Part shown: positions 1 to 7,581 of the stretch, in pieces
How positions within the stretch are numbered: position 1 is the first letter of the stretch
Layout: the number at the start of each line of letters is the position of its first letter
Assembly (NCBI GenBank): GCA_938084585.1
Contig: CALKFF010000023.1
Coordinates: 1 to 55,645, forward strand
Reading direction: 5' to 3'
Source: an uncultured Flavobacteriales bacterium
GTDB taxonomy: Bacteria > Bacteroidota > Bacteroidia > Flavobacteriales_D > Sanyastnellaceae
Length of the DNA stretch: 55,645 nt
Translations under genes and position numbers: made by a program
Notes under the pieces: model-generated
Seen by the model: the letters and a program-made list of their open reading frames with translations, nothing else
Told to the model about the DNA's origin: nothing
Databases searched by the model: none

Positions 1-600
1 CTTGCCCCAAATCAAGCACACCGGCACATCCATGCTGGGCAGGTCTTTGGCCATGTTGTGGCGGATGGCCGACTTCGCGATGCTCAAAATGCGGAGCACC
101 TTGTTGCGGTTGTTGACCGCTTCGAAACACTCGTCCACCAACTCGGGGGTCGCGTGCTTGGGATCGTGGAACGTCACCGCCACCTTGTCCTTGATGTAGC
201 TTTTGTCTTCCCGGCGTGGGAAGCTGGAGCCAAAGGCGTTCTCGTACAGCCCGCTGCTCGCCGTCAGCGTCAGGGACGCCACGCGGTCGAGGTGGTCGCG
301 GGTGTAAATCAACCCGACATGTCCTCCCAAGCTGTTGCCAAGCAAGTGGACCTTCTCCAGGCCCAGCTCGTCCAAGAAACCGGCAATGTGCTTGGCCATG
401 TTTTTGGCATTGGTTTCCAACATGGGCAACTCGTAAATGGGCAGCATGGGGGTGATGACCCGGAACTGCTTGCTGAAATGCGCACGCACCTCGGCGAAGT
501 TGCTCAACGCCCCAAACAAGCCGTGAAGCAACACCAGCGGGGTTCCCTGGCCTTCTTCCACGTAGCGGTAGGGCCCGATTTCGAGAATGTTTGAATCCAT
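1..600 (-). CDS. alpha/beta hydrolase (3' end beyond window)
   Basis: Reading the minus strand from an ATG at 600 gives 200 codons without a stop to the window edge, so the C-terminus, including the expected catalytic His, is missing. The protein starts MDSNILEIGPYRYVEEGQG. It has the HGLFG oxyanion-hole region (about residues 30-34) and the nucleophile elbow GNSLGG with Ser90, both hallmarks of the alpha/beta-hydrolase fold. The substrate cannot be told from sequence. It has no signal peptide, so it is probably cytoplasmic. It is divergent from the mraZ-led division operon and shares a 256-bp spacer with it. A weak -7 element (606-613, one mismatch) lies almost on top of the start, implying a very short leader. 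Confidence 0.88.
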   Translation of the reverse strand, partial: MDSNILEIGPYRYVEEGQGTPLVLLHGLFGALSNFAEVRAHFSKQFRVITPMLPIYELPMLETNAKNMAKHIAGFLDELGLEKVHLLGNSLGGHVGLIYTRDHLDRVASLTLTASSGLYENAFGSSFPRREDKSYIKDKVAVTFHDPKHATPELVDECFEAVNNRNKVLRILSIAKSAIRHNMAKDLPSMDVPVCLIWGK

Positions 601-690
601 GGGGACAAAAATGCACCACGCACGCACCCCACTTCCCGTGCCCCGGGCCCGCCATCCACGCTGCGTTGTTCACATCGGCTGTTGACAACG

Positions 691-699
691 TGTGGATAG
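691..699 (-). promoter_or_regulatory. DnaA-box near match
   Basis: The minus strand reads CTATCCACA, one base away from the consensus TTATCCACA. It sits 76 bp from the perfect box at 775-783 in the same spacer. On its own it is weak; the pairing makes it worth noting. Confidence 0.3.
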
Positions 700-710
700 C
701 GCATTTCCTC

Positions 711-728
711 CACTTTATCCCACTTTCC
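711..728 (-). promoter_or_regulatory. inverted pair of MraZ-like boxes
   Basis: On the minus strand this reads GGAAAGTGGGATAAAGTG, that is, two AAAGTG units with the same 10-bp spacing as the main array but pointing toward the divergent hydrolase. Known MraZ boxes are GTGGG/AAAGTG-type direct repeats at about 10-bp spacing; only one of these two units carries the full GTGGG. It could be an auxiliary MraZ site acting on the hydrolase or forming a loop with the main array. Confidence 0.4.
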
Positions 729-774
729 AAACCCCGCGCCATTCCTGGGCTTTTTCCAGACCAATGTCCAAACT

Positions 775-783
775 TTATCCACA
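775..783 (+). promoter_or_regulatory. perfect DnaA box
   Basis: The sequence TTATCCACA matches the high-affinity DnaA box exactly. It overlaps the first base of the MraZ box array and lies about 50 bp upstream of the mraZ -7 element, a position where bound DnaA-ATP could affect transcription of the division operon. A 9-mer can occur by chance, so function is inferred. Confidence 0.45.
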
Positions 784-822
784 AAGTGGGAGAAAGTGTC
801 AATGAGTGGGAGAAAGTGGGAG
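783..822 (+). promoter_or_regulatory. MraZ operator: four boxes in 10-bp phase
   Basis: GTGGG occurs at 786-790, 806-810 and 816-820, with a degenerate GTGTC at 796-800. The units are therefore spaced exactly 10 bp apart, mostly in the form AAAGTGGGAG. MraZ is known to autoregulate by binding direct repeats of this kind in its own promoter. The array ends 8 bp before the -7 element and covers the -33 region, consistent with repression. It decides the mraZ start, since a start at 806 would place the operator inside the gene. Confidence 0.8.
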
Positions 823-830
823 ATTGAACG

Positions 831-838
831 TACTTTTG
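831..838 (+). promoter_or_regulatory. mraZ (dcw operon) -7 promoter element
   Basis: TACTTTTG fits the Bacteroidota primary-sigma -7 consensus TAnnTTTG exactly. No TTG is seen at the expected -33 distance, which is instead filled by the MraZ boxes, so the promoter may be weak or regulated. Transcription should start near 845, leaving a leader of roughly 12 nt before the ATG at 857. Confidence 0.6.
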
Positions 839-856
839 ATTGACGGAAACGCCACC

Positions 857-1342
857 ATGCTCAACCTGCTCGGAGAACACCCCTGTCGCATCGACGCCAA
901 AGGCCGCTTGATGTTCCCCGCCAAACTGCGCAAGCAGCTTGACGGTGTGATTCATCATGGCCTCGTGGTGAACCGCGACATTTTCGAGGGGTGCTTGGTG
1001 CTCTACCCCAAGCCGGAGTGGGACAAAGTCAACGACGAGATGGCTCGCTTGAGCCGGTACAACCGCAAGCACCAGCTGTTTCAGCGGAAATTCATGAAGG
1101 GCGCCACGCACGTGGACGTCGATGGCGCCGGGCGCATCAACCTGCCCGCCGCCCTGCTGGAATACGCCGGGATTGACCCCAAGAACGCCAAAGAGGTGAT
1201 CGTGTCTGGCTTGGGCGAGAAGGTGGAAATCTGGAACCAAGAAGCGTACAAAAAGCAAGTGATCCAGGACGAGGACGACCTCGACTTCGGAGACTTGGCA
1301 GAGGACGTGCGCAAAGACCTCGAAGGCAGCGACGCAGAATGA
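857..1342 (+). CDS. mraZ: MraZ, dcw operon regulator
   Basis: MraZ is a DNA-binding ring-forming protein with two SpoVT/AbrB-like halves that represses its own operon. Here, at 161 residues, the first half shows IDAKGR at residues 12-17 and the second DGAGR at 89-93, the paired motifs of the family. The start chosen is the ATG giving MLNLLGEHPCRID, the usual MraZ N-terminus; an in-frame ATG at 806 would add 17 non-homologous residues and swallow the operator. The last bases overlap rsmH as ATGA. Its probable target is the four-box array at 783-822, so it would set expression of the whole operon down to yqeY. Confidence 0.95.
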   Translation: MLNLLGEHPCRIDAKGRLMFPAKLRKQLDGVIHHGLVVNRDIFEGCLVLYPKPEWDKVNDEMARLSRYNRKHQLFQRKFMKGATHVDVDGAGRINLPAALLEYAGIDPKNAKEVIVSGLGEKVEIWNQEAYKKQVIQDEDDLDFGDLAEDVRKDLEGSDAE

Positions 1343-2271
1343 ACCAGGCCTACCACGTCCCCGTCATGCTGAACGCCTCGCTTGAGGCCCTCAACCTCGG
1401 CGGCGGCGACGGGGTGCAAGGCGGCTGCTGGATGGACGCCACCTTCGGCGGTGGCGGACACAGCCAAGCCATGCTCAACGCGGCCGGGCCGGATGCGCGC
1501 TTGTTCGGGTTCGACCAGGACCCCGACGCGCACGCAAACGCCCTGGACGACCCCCGCTTCACCCTGGTCGCGGCGAACTTCCGATTTGCCCCTCAATTCT
1601 TGCGCGCCCACAAGGGCCTCCCCCTGAACGGCCTGCTGGCCGACTTGGGGGTCAGCTCCCACCAGTTCGACACGCCTGAACGCGGATTTTCATTGCGCCA
1701 CGACGGGCCCCTGGACATGCGGATGAACACCGCTTCGGGTGAACCCGCCAGCGCCTGGCTGGCGCGCGTTGAGGTTGGTGAATTGACCCAAGTCCTCCGG
1801 CGCTACGGAGAAGTGACCCGGCCAGACCGTTTGGCCCGCCGAATTGTGGAGGCCCGCGAGACCCAACCCTTGGCCACGACCCACGATTTGATCCGGGTGT
1901 TGTCCCCCACCGCCCCCCGCGGCAAGGAAAACAAGCACTACGCCCGCATTTTTCAAGCCATTCGGATCCACCTCAACGACGAGCTGGGTGCCTTGGAAGA
2001 CTTGCTGACGAACGCCATCGGCATGCTCGCCCCAGGCGCACGTCTTGCCATCATGAGCTACCACAGCCTGGAAGACCGTTTGGTCAAGCACTTCATGCGG
2101 TCCGGAAACTTTGACGACGACGTGAAGCGCGACATGAAAGGACAGGTGCTTGCCCCCTTCAAGCCACTGGTGCGCAAAGCCATTGTGGCGACCGACGAAG
2201 AAATGGAGTCCAACCCCCGCGCCCGGAGCGCACGCCTTCGCGTGGCGGAACGAACCGAATGGATGCCATGA
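1339..2271 (+). CDS. rsmH: 16S rRNA (cytosine1402-N4)-methyltransferase RsmH (MraW)
   Basis: RsmH methylates N4 of C1402 in the 16S rRNA P site using SAM. The 310-residue length is normal for the family. The SAM-binding signature is MDATFGGGGHS, with GGGGH at residues 37-41. The motif DLGVSSHQFD and the late YHSLEDRLVK stretch are further family signatures. It is the second gene of the dcw operon in most bacteria and here overlaps mraZ by 4 bp. The C-terminus runs into the ftsL start, so the three genes are probably translationally coupled. Confidence 0.97.
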   Translation: MNQAYHVPVMLNASLEALNLGGGDGVQGGCWMDATFGGGGHSQAMLNAAGPDARLFGFDQDPDAHANALDDPRFTLVAANFRFAPQFLRAHKGLPLNGLLADLGVSSHQFDTPERGFSLRHDGPLDMRMNTASGEPASAWLARVEVGELTQVLRRYGEVTRPDRLARRIVEARETQPLATTHDLIRVLSPTAPRGKENKHYARIFQAIRIHLNDELGALEDLLTNAIGMLAPGARLAIMSYHSLEDRLVKHFMRSGNFDDDVKRDMKGQVLAPFKPLVRKAIVATDEEMESNPRARSARLRVAERTEWMP

Positions 2272-2804
2272 AGCTCTTCGAACGATTCCGCCGCACCCCG
2301 AAGGAGACGGCCAAGGGCAACCGCACCTTGAGCGCCTCCGAATTGCTCGCACGCGAAGCCAAGGCAGAAGCCGAGGCCGCGAAAGCCACGGCCGCGCGCC
2401 AACCCACCGGCCCCAACCGCCTGCGCACCTCGGAGGAATTCAGGGCCGAACAGCGCGAGAAAAAGAAGCAGCGCCAACGCCAAAACCAAATTGGAAGCGT
2501 CCTCCGCGAGGTGCTCAGCGGCGAAGTCTTGGCGCGGGAAGCCTTGGTGCGCCAAGTGCCGTTCATGCTCTACCTCTGCCTGCTCACCATCCTCTACCTC
2601 GGACTTGGCTACCAAGCAGAACGCATCCTCCGGGCGAAGCAACGGGTGACCGAACAACTCGAGGAAGCCGTCGCCGAAGAAAAAACGTTGCGCTCGGACT
2701 TCGAATCCCAGCTCCAGCAAAGCCGCCTGGCCACGTCCACCGCCGAGCTCGGCCTGGAACAACCCACCAACCCTCCAACCCTGCTGCGCGTCGACGATGA
2801 GTAA
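2268..2804 (+). CDS. ftsL: FtsL-like cell division protein
   Basis: This is a 178-residue bitopic membrane protein in the ftsL slot between rsmH and ftsI. The N-terminal 95 residues are charged, Lys/Glu/Ala rich and likely cytoplasmic. One hydrophobic segment (about residues 99-115, FMLYLCLLTILYLGLGY) follows, then a periplasmic heptad-like coil rich in Glu, Gln and Leu. That topology, with a longer cytoplasmic part than in E. coli FtsL, is typical of Bacteroidota FtsL-like proteins. The ATG at 2268 forms an ATGA overlap with rsmH; an in-frame ATG at 2259 is also possible. In the divisome it would bridge FtsQ and FtsW/FtsI. Sequence similarity alone is weak; position and topology carry the call. 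Confidence 0.85.
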   Translation: MKLFERFRRTPKETAKGNRTLSASELLAREAKAEAEAAKATAARQPTGPNRLRTSEEFRAEQREKKKQRQRQNQIGSVLREVLSGEVLAREALVRQVPFMLYLCLLTILYLGLGYQAERILRAKQRVTEQLEEAVAEEKTLRSDFESQLQQSRLATSTAELGLEQPTNPPTLLRVDDE

Positions 2805-4914
2805 GATGCCCAACAGCGGACGCATTTGGCTCGTGTTTGTGGGCTTGACCTTCGTGGGGATGGGGGTCTTTGGGCGCATTGTCTACATCCAGACGGTGGA
2901 GCACGACAAGTGGCAAGCCCGCGGAGAGCAATTCTCCACCAGCGTGCGCACCATCGAACCTGCACGAGGCCAAATCCTGGCCGACGACGGAAGCCTTCTC
3001 GCCACCAGCGTACCCGTGTACGACCTGAGGTGGGACTCCAAATGCGAAGGCATGCGCTGGGACGATTACTTCAGCACCGTGGACACCCTGTGCCAGTTGC
3101 TGGGCAAGGCCACCGACAAATCCAGCGAAGGCATCCGACGCAAATTCGACAACGCCAGACAACGCGGACACCGCGGCGCCCTCATCGCCCGAAACATCCC
3201 CTTCACCGCCTACAAGGAACTGCGCGAACTCCCCTTCGTGAAGTTGGGCCGGTACAAGAGCGGTTTGGTGTTCGAGCGTCGTGAAAACCGCCGTCGCCCC
3301 TTCGGCAAGCTCGCCGCACGAACCGTGGGCATCGACCGTGAGCAGCAACGCGTCGGCATCGAGCGCGCCTGGAACGAAGAACTCTCTGGCGTGGAAGGCC
3401 AGCAACTCTCGCGCAAGGTGGCCGGCAACCAGTGGATGCCCGTCACAGACGACTACCTCGTGGATCCGGTCGAAGGGTTGGACGTGGTCACCACCCTGAA
3501 CCTGCACCTCCAAGACGTGGCGACCACCGCCCTCGAGCGGCAACTCCGCAAGCACGACGCCGCGTGGGGCACCGTCATCGTGTGCGAAGTCCAATCAGGA
3601 CACATCCAAGCCATTTCCAACCTCACCCGCCACGAATCCACCAACGGCACGGTGGAGTACTGGGAGGACTTCAACCACGCCATCGGCACGGCGGTGGAAC
3701 CCGGCTCCACCTTCAAACTGGCCACCCTTTTGGCCTGCATGGAAGAAGGCATGCTTCCCACAGACTCGGTGGACACGAAAGAAGGCGAAATCCACTTCCA
3801 CGGCAAGCGCATGCGCGACAGCAACTACAAGGACGGCGGCCACGGGGAGATCGACCTGCTGAAAGTCTTCGAAGTGAGCTCCAACATTGGCTCCGCGCTG
3901 GCCGTGAAACAAACGTTCGAAGCCAAGCCTTCCGCGTTCACCCAGCGACTTGAGGGCCTCGGCGTGACCACCAAAACAGGCATCCGCTACGTGGGCGAGG
4001 CCAAACCCAAAGTCAAAACAGACCCCAGCGCTCGGGATTGGACGGGCATCACTTTGACCCAAATGGCCATCGGCTACGAGCTGACCCAAACGCCGCTGCA
4101 AACCTTGACGCTGTACAACGCCATCGCCAACAACGGGAAGATGATGCGCCCCCAGCTCGTGCAGGCTTTGCAAAGCGGCGGAGAAACGGTGAAGACCTAC
4201 GAGCCATTCGTCTTGAATCCGCGCATCTGCAGCGCCTCCACGCTCGCCGCATGCAAACAAATGATGGAAGCTGTGTGCGAAGAGGACGGCGAAGGCACGG
4301 CGAAGCAGCAGTTCAAGGGACGCCCCTACACCGTGGCCGGAAAAACAGGCACGGCCCGAATCGCGACTGGCAACGGGTACGCCGAGGGCCGCTACCGCGC
4401 GTCCTTCGCAGGGTATTTCCCCGCCGATGCGCCCCGATACTCCTGCGTCGTGGTCATCGCGGACACCAAGAGTGGCCGGTACTACGGCAGCACCATCGCC
4501 GCCCCCGTGTTCCGGGACGTGGCCGACCTGATCTACGCCACAGATCCGGCGTTCCACACGTTGGACGATCGGGACTTGGCCGAGGAAAAATCCATGCCTG
4601 CCGCGAAGGACGGCGCCCGACATGCGCTGGCCGACATCTACACCGCCATCGGCATGACCCACACAGGAGAAACCGCCGCCGATTGGGTGAACGTCACCAC
4701 CGGAGAACAAACCGCGACCCTGACCGCCCTTGAATTCCCCGAATCGGGCATCCCCGACGTCCGCGGCATGGGCTTGCGCGACGCCCTTTACCTGCTGGAA
4801 AACGCAGGATTGCAAGTGAAATACAACGGCATCGGCACCGTCAAATCTCAGTCCATCGCCCCGGGCACCCCATTGCGCCCCGAGGTCACCACCATCCAAC
4901 TCCGCCTCTCGTGA
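2797..4914 (+). CDS. ftsI: penicillin-binding protein (FtsI/PBP3 type) with C-terminal PASTA domain
   Basis: This is the septal DD-transpeptidase that crosslinks peptidoglycan together with FtsW. It has 705 residues. A membrane anchor lies near residues 10-27, followed by the dimerisation domain. The transpeptidase shows all three active-site motifs: STFK with Ser304/Lys307, SSN at 361-363 and KTGT beginning at Lys516. Residues about 650-705 (IPDVRGMGLRDALYLLENAG and onward) form one PASTA repeat, a muropeptide- or lactam-binding module also found at the end of SpoVD-like proteins. The start overlaps ftsL by 8 bp and the end overlaps the GTG of murE by 4 bp. Confidence 0.96.
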   Translation: MSKMPNSGRIWLVFVGLTFVGMGVFGRIVYIQTVEHDKWQARGEQFSTSVRTIEPARGQILADDGSLLATSVPVYDLRWDSKCEGMRWDDYFSTVDTLCQLLGKATDKSSEGIRRKFDNARQRGHRGALIARNIPFTAYKELRELPFVKLGRYKSGLVFERRENRRRPFGKLAARTVGIDREQQRVGIERAWNEELSGVEGQQLSRKVAGNQWMPVTDDYLVDPVEGLDVVTTLNLHLQDVATTALERQLRKHDAAWGTVIVCEVQSGHIQAISNLTRHESTNGTVEYWEDFNHAIGTAVEPGSTFKLATLLACMEEGMLPTDSVDTKEGEIHFHGKRMRDSNYKDGGHGEIDLLKVFEVSSNIGSALAVKQTFEAKPSAFTQRLEGLGVTTKTGIRYVGEAKPKVKTDPSARDWTGITLTQMAIGYELTQTPLQTLTLYNAIANNGKMMRPQLVQALQSGGETVKTYEPFVLNPRICSASTLAACKQMMEAVCEEDGEGTAKQQFKGRPYTVAGKTGTARIATGNGYAEGRYRASFAGYFPADAPRYSCVVVIADTKSGRYYGSTIAAPVFRDVADLIYATDPAFHTLDDRDLAEEKSMPAAKDGARHALADIYTAIGMTHTGETAADWVNVTTGEQTATLTALEFPESGIPDVRGMGLRDALYLLENAGLQVKYNGIGTVKSQSIAPGTPLRPEVTTIQLRLS

Positions 4915-6371
4915 AATTGCTCTCCGACCTTCTCTACGACGCGCGCATCCTCGAGGTGCGAGGCACCACCCACGTGGCGGTGGAACACATCGCCCTGGAT
5001 TCTCGGAAAGTTCAACCGCTTGGCTTGTTCGTGGCTGTGCCAGGCGCCACGGTGGATGGGCACGACTACATCGACACGGCCATCGCATCTGGCGCCACAT
5101 GCGTGGTGTGTGAGCGGATGCCTGAAAACACCCCCGACCACGTCACCGTGGTCCAGGTCAAGTCCAGCGCGGCCGCCCTTGGCCACATCGCCTCCGCCTT
5201 CCACGACCACCCCTCCAAGGACATGAAGGTGGTGGCCGTCACGGGCACCAACGGCAAGACCACCACGGTCAGTCTGCTCCACCAACTGTTCCGGCTCTTG
5301 GACCGCAAGGTGGGCATGCTCGGCACCGTGGAAAACAGGATTGTGGACCGCGTGGTGCCCGCGACCCACACCACCCCCGACGCCCTGAACCTCCAAGCGT
5401 TGTTGCGCGAGATGGCCGACGAAGGGTGCACGCACGTGTTCATGGAGGCCAGTTCTCACGCGATTGTGCAGGAACGCATCGCAGGCACCTCCTTCACTGG
5501 GGCCGTGTTCACCAACATTTCGCACGACCACCTCGATTACCACGGCGACTTCAACGGGTACATCCAAGCGAAGAAGCAGCTGTTCGACCGGTTGCCGGCC
5601 TCGGCGTTTGCCTTGGTGAACGCCGACGACACCCACGCTGAAGACATGGTGGCCGACACGAAAGCCAAGGCTGTGACCATGGCCATCCAAGGGGTCGCCG
5701 ACGAGCGGGCCCGGCTCGTGGAAAACCAAATCTCAGGGTTGGTCCTTCACCTCGACGGCCAAGAACTCTACTCGCAACTGGTGGGCGGCTTCAACGCCAG
5801 CAACCTCTTGGCGGTCTACGTCGTGGCCAAACAGCTGGGCACCGACCCCATCCACACACTGACCCAAATGTCGTTGCTCCAACCGCCTGCAGGACGCTTT
5901 GAGCGCGTGCCCGCGCGGGACGGCATCACCGCCATTGTGGACTACGCCCACACCCCGGATGCGCTGGACAACGTGCTTCGCACCATCGCCCACGTGCGAA
6001 GCGGCGGAGAGAAGGTCATCACCGTGGTGGGCTGCGGAGGCGACCGCGACACGGCCAAGCGCCCTGTCATGGCGTTGAGCGCCGTGAAAGGCTCAGACCG
6101 GGTCATCCTCACCAGCGACAACCCCCGCAGCGAAGACCCCAACGCAATCCTGCGCGACATGGAGGCTGGGCTCGACCCCATCGACCGACGCAAGTGCCTG
6201 AGCATCGTGGATCGTCGTGAAGCCATCCGCACCGCAGCCGCATTGGCGGAGCCTGGGGACGTCGTGTTGGTCGCAGGCAAGGGTCACGAAACCTACCAGG
6301 AAATCCACGGCGAGCGCCATCCCTTCGACGACCGCGAAGAACTGAAATCTGCCTTCCAACCCACCGCCTGA
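4911..6371 (+). CDS. murE: UDP-MurNAc-L-Ala-D-Glu:meso-diaminopimelate ligase MurE
   Basis: MurE adds the third stem residue to the cytoplasmic peptidoglycan precursor. The 486-residue protein has the Mur ligase P-loop GTNGKTT at 112-118 and the central domain histidine region ASSHAI. The amino-acid specificity loop is DNPR at 403-406, which in the family marks meso-diaminopimelate as substrate, so the stem is probably of DAP type. The start is GTG at 4911, overlapping the ftsI stop as GTGA. The gene ends 9 bp before mraY. Confidence 0.97.
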   Translation: MKLLSDLLYDARILEVRGTTHVAVEHIALDSRKVQPLGLFVAVPGATVDGHDYIDTAIASGATCVVCERMPENTPDHVTVVQVKSSAAALGHIASAFHDHPSKDMKVVAVTGTNGKTTTVSLLHQLFRLLDRKVGMLGTVENRIVDRVVPATHTTPDALNLQALLREMADEGCTHVFMEASSHAIVQERIAGTSFTGAVFTNISHDHLDYHGDFNGYIQAKKQLFDRLPASAFALVNADDTHAEDMVADTKAKAVTMAIQGVADERARLVENQISGLVLHLDGQELYSQLVGGFNASNLLAVYVVAKQLGTDPIHTLTQMSLLQPPAGRFERVPARDGITAIVDYAHTPDALDNVLRTIAHVRSGGEKVITVVGCGGDRDTAKRPVMALSAVKGSDRVILTSDNPRSEDPNAILRDMEAGLDPIDRRKCLSIVDRREAIRTAAALAEPGDVVLVAGKGHETYQEIHGERHPFDDREELKSAFQPTA

Positions 6372-6380
6372 GCCGTCCCC

Positions 6381-7571
6381 ATGCTGTACCACCTCTTCAC
6401 CACCCTCCGCGAGCTCTACGATTTGCCAGGTGCCGGCCTGTTCAACTTCGTCTCGTTCCGCGCAGCCATGAGCTTGCTCACGTCGCTGGTGGTGGGCATT
6501 GCGTTTGGAAAGCGCATCATCGAGTGGCTGCAATTGAAGCAGGTGGGCGAGATCGTGCGCGACTTGGGCCTCGAAGGCCAAATGAACAAGCAGGGCACCC
6601 CCACCATGGGCGGCCTGATCATCCTGGGCGCCATCCTCCTGCCCACCCTGTTGTTTGCCGACTTGACCAACGTGTACACCCAATTGATGGTGTTGAGCAC
6701 CGTTTGGCTCGGCGCCATTGGGTTCGTGGACGACTACATCAAAGTCTTCAAGAAGAACAAAGAAGGTCTGGCCGGACGCTTCAAGGTCATTGGGCAAGTC
6801 GGCATGGGCGTCATCCTGGGCGCGGCGATGATTTGGCACCCCGACATCGCCATCAAGGAAATGGCGGCGGACGGCACCTGGACCACCGTGCGCTCCACCG
6901 CCACGACCATTCCCTTCATCAAGGACAACCACTTCGACTACGCGTGGCTCTTGTCTTGGGCCATCGAAGACGCCGCCCAATACGTGTGGCTGGTCTTCAT
7001 CCCCTTGGTCATCGTGGTCGTGACGGCCGTCAGCAACGGCGCCAACCTCACCGACGGCATCGACGGCCTAGCCACAGGCACCAGCGCCATCGTGGGCATG
7101 GCCCTGGCGGTTTTGGCCTACGTCAGCTCCAACACGGTCATCGCCGACTACCTGAGCATCATGTACATCCCGGGTTCGGAAGAACTCGTGGTGTTCATCG
7201 CCGCATTCGTTGGGGCGTGCGTGGCCTTCTTGTGGTACAACGCGTTCCCCGCCCAGGTCTTCATGGGGGACACCGGATCGCTTGCTTTGGGAGGCATCAT
7301 TGCGACGTTCGCGATCGCCATCCGCAAGGAACTTCTGATCCCTGTGCTCTGCGGCATCTTCTTGATTGAAAACCTGAGCGTCGTCATTCAAGTGGGGTGG
7401 TTCCGCCATACCAAAAAGAAGTACGGCGAAGGCCGCAGGGTCTTCCTGATGGCGCCACTCCACCACCACTTCCAGAAACAAAACATGCCGGAATCCAAAA
7501 TCACGGCGCGCTTCTGGATCGTCGGCATCCTGTTGGCCGTCGTCACCATCGTCACCCTGAAAGTTCGCTGA
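6381..7571 (+). CDS. mraY: phospho-MurNAc-pentapeptide transferase MraY
   Basis: MraY makes lipid I by moving phospho-MurNAc-pentapeptide to undecaprenyl phosphate at the inner membrane. The 396-residue protein has about ten hydrophobic segments. The Mg-binding DDY is at 117-119, the NLTDGIDG signature at 222-229, MGDTGS from Met295 and the HHHF motif at 361-364. An extended loop around residues 150-185 (after [10 protein letters not shown]) is typical of Bacteroidota MraY. It lies between murE and murD with gaps of about 10 bp. Confidence 0.97.
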   Translation: MLYHLFTTLRELYDLPGAGLFNFVSFRAAMSLLTSLVVGIAFGKRIIEWLQLKQVGEIVRDLGLEGQMNKQGTPTMGGLIILGAILLPTLLFADLTNVYTQLMVLSTVWLGAIGFVDDYIKVFKKNKEGLAGRFKVIGQVGMGVILGAAMIWHPDIAIKEMAADGTWTTVRSTATTIPFIKDNHFDYAWLLSWAIEDAAQYVWLVFIPLVIVVVTAVSNGANLTDGIDGLATGTSAIVGMALAVLAYVSSNTVIADYLSIMYIPGSEELVVFIAAFVGACVAFLWYNAFPAQVFMGDTGSLALGGIIATFAIAIRKELLIPVLCGIFLIENLSVVIQVGWFRHTKKKYGEGRRVFLMAPLHHHFQKQNMPESKITARFWIVGILLAVVTIVTLKVR

Positions 7572-7581
7572 CCCCAGTCCC

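Larger units (their letters stand above)
601..856. promoter_or_regulatory. divergent hydrolase / mraZ control region
   Basis: This 256-bp spacer contains no credible gene. It holds a minus-strand near-match to a DnaA box (691-699), a pair of inverted MraZ-like boxes (711-728), a perfect DnaA box (775-783), a four-copy MraZ box array (783-822) and a Bacteroidota -7 element (831-838) for mraZ. An open frame from an ATG at 806 continues into mraZ but is rejected as the start, because MraZ homology begins at 857 and the boxes would fall inside it. Confidence 0.7.

Noticed and set aside
806-856. Longer mraZ starting at the ATG at 806
   Set aside because: It would place the MraZ boxes and the -7 promoter element inside the coding region; the family N-terminus begins at 857.
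2150-2800. 216-codon plus-strand frame overlapping rsmH and ftsL
   Set aside because: It is out of frame with both genes and Arg/Pro-rich as expected for a shifted reading of GC-rich DNA; the FtsL-like frame has the membrane segment.
3595-5100. 501-codon antisense frame across ftsI and murE
   Set aside because: It crosses a well-defined gene junction and shows no family motif.
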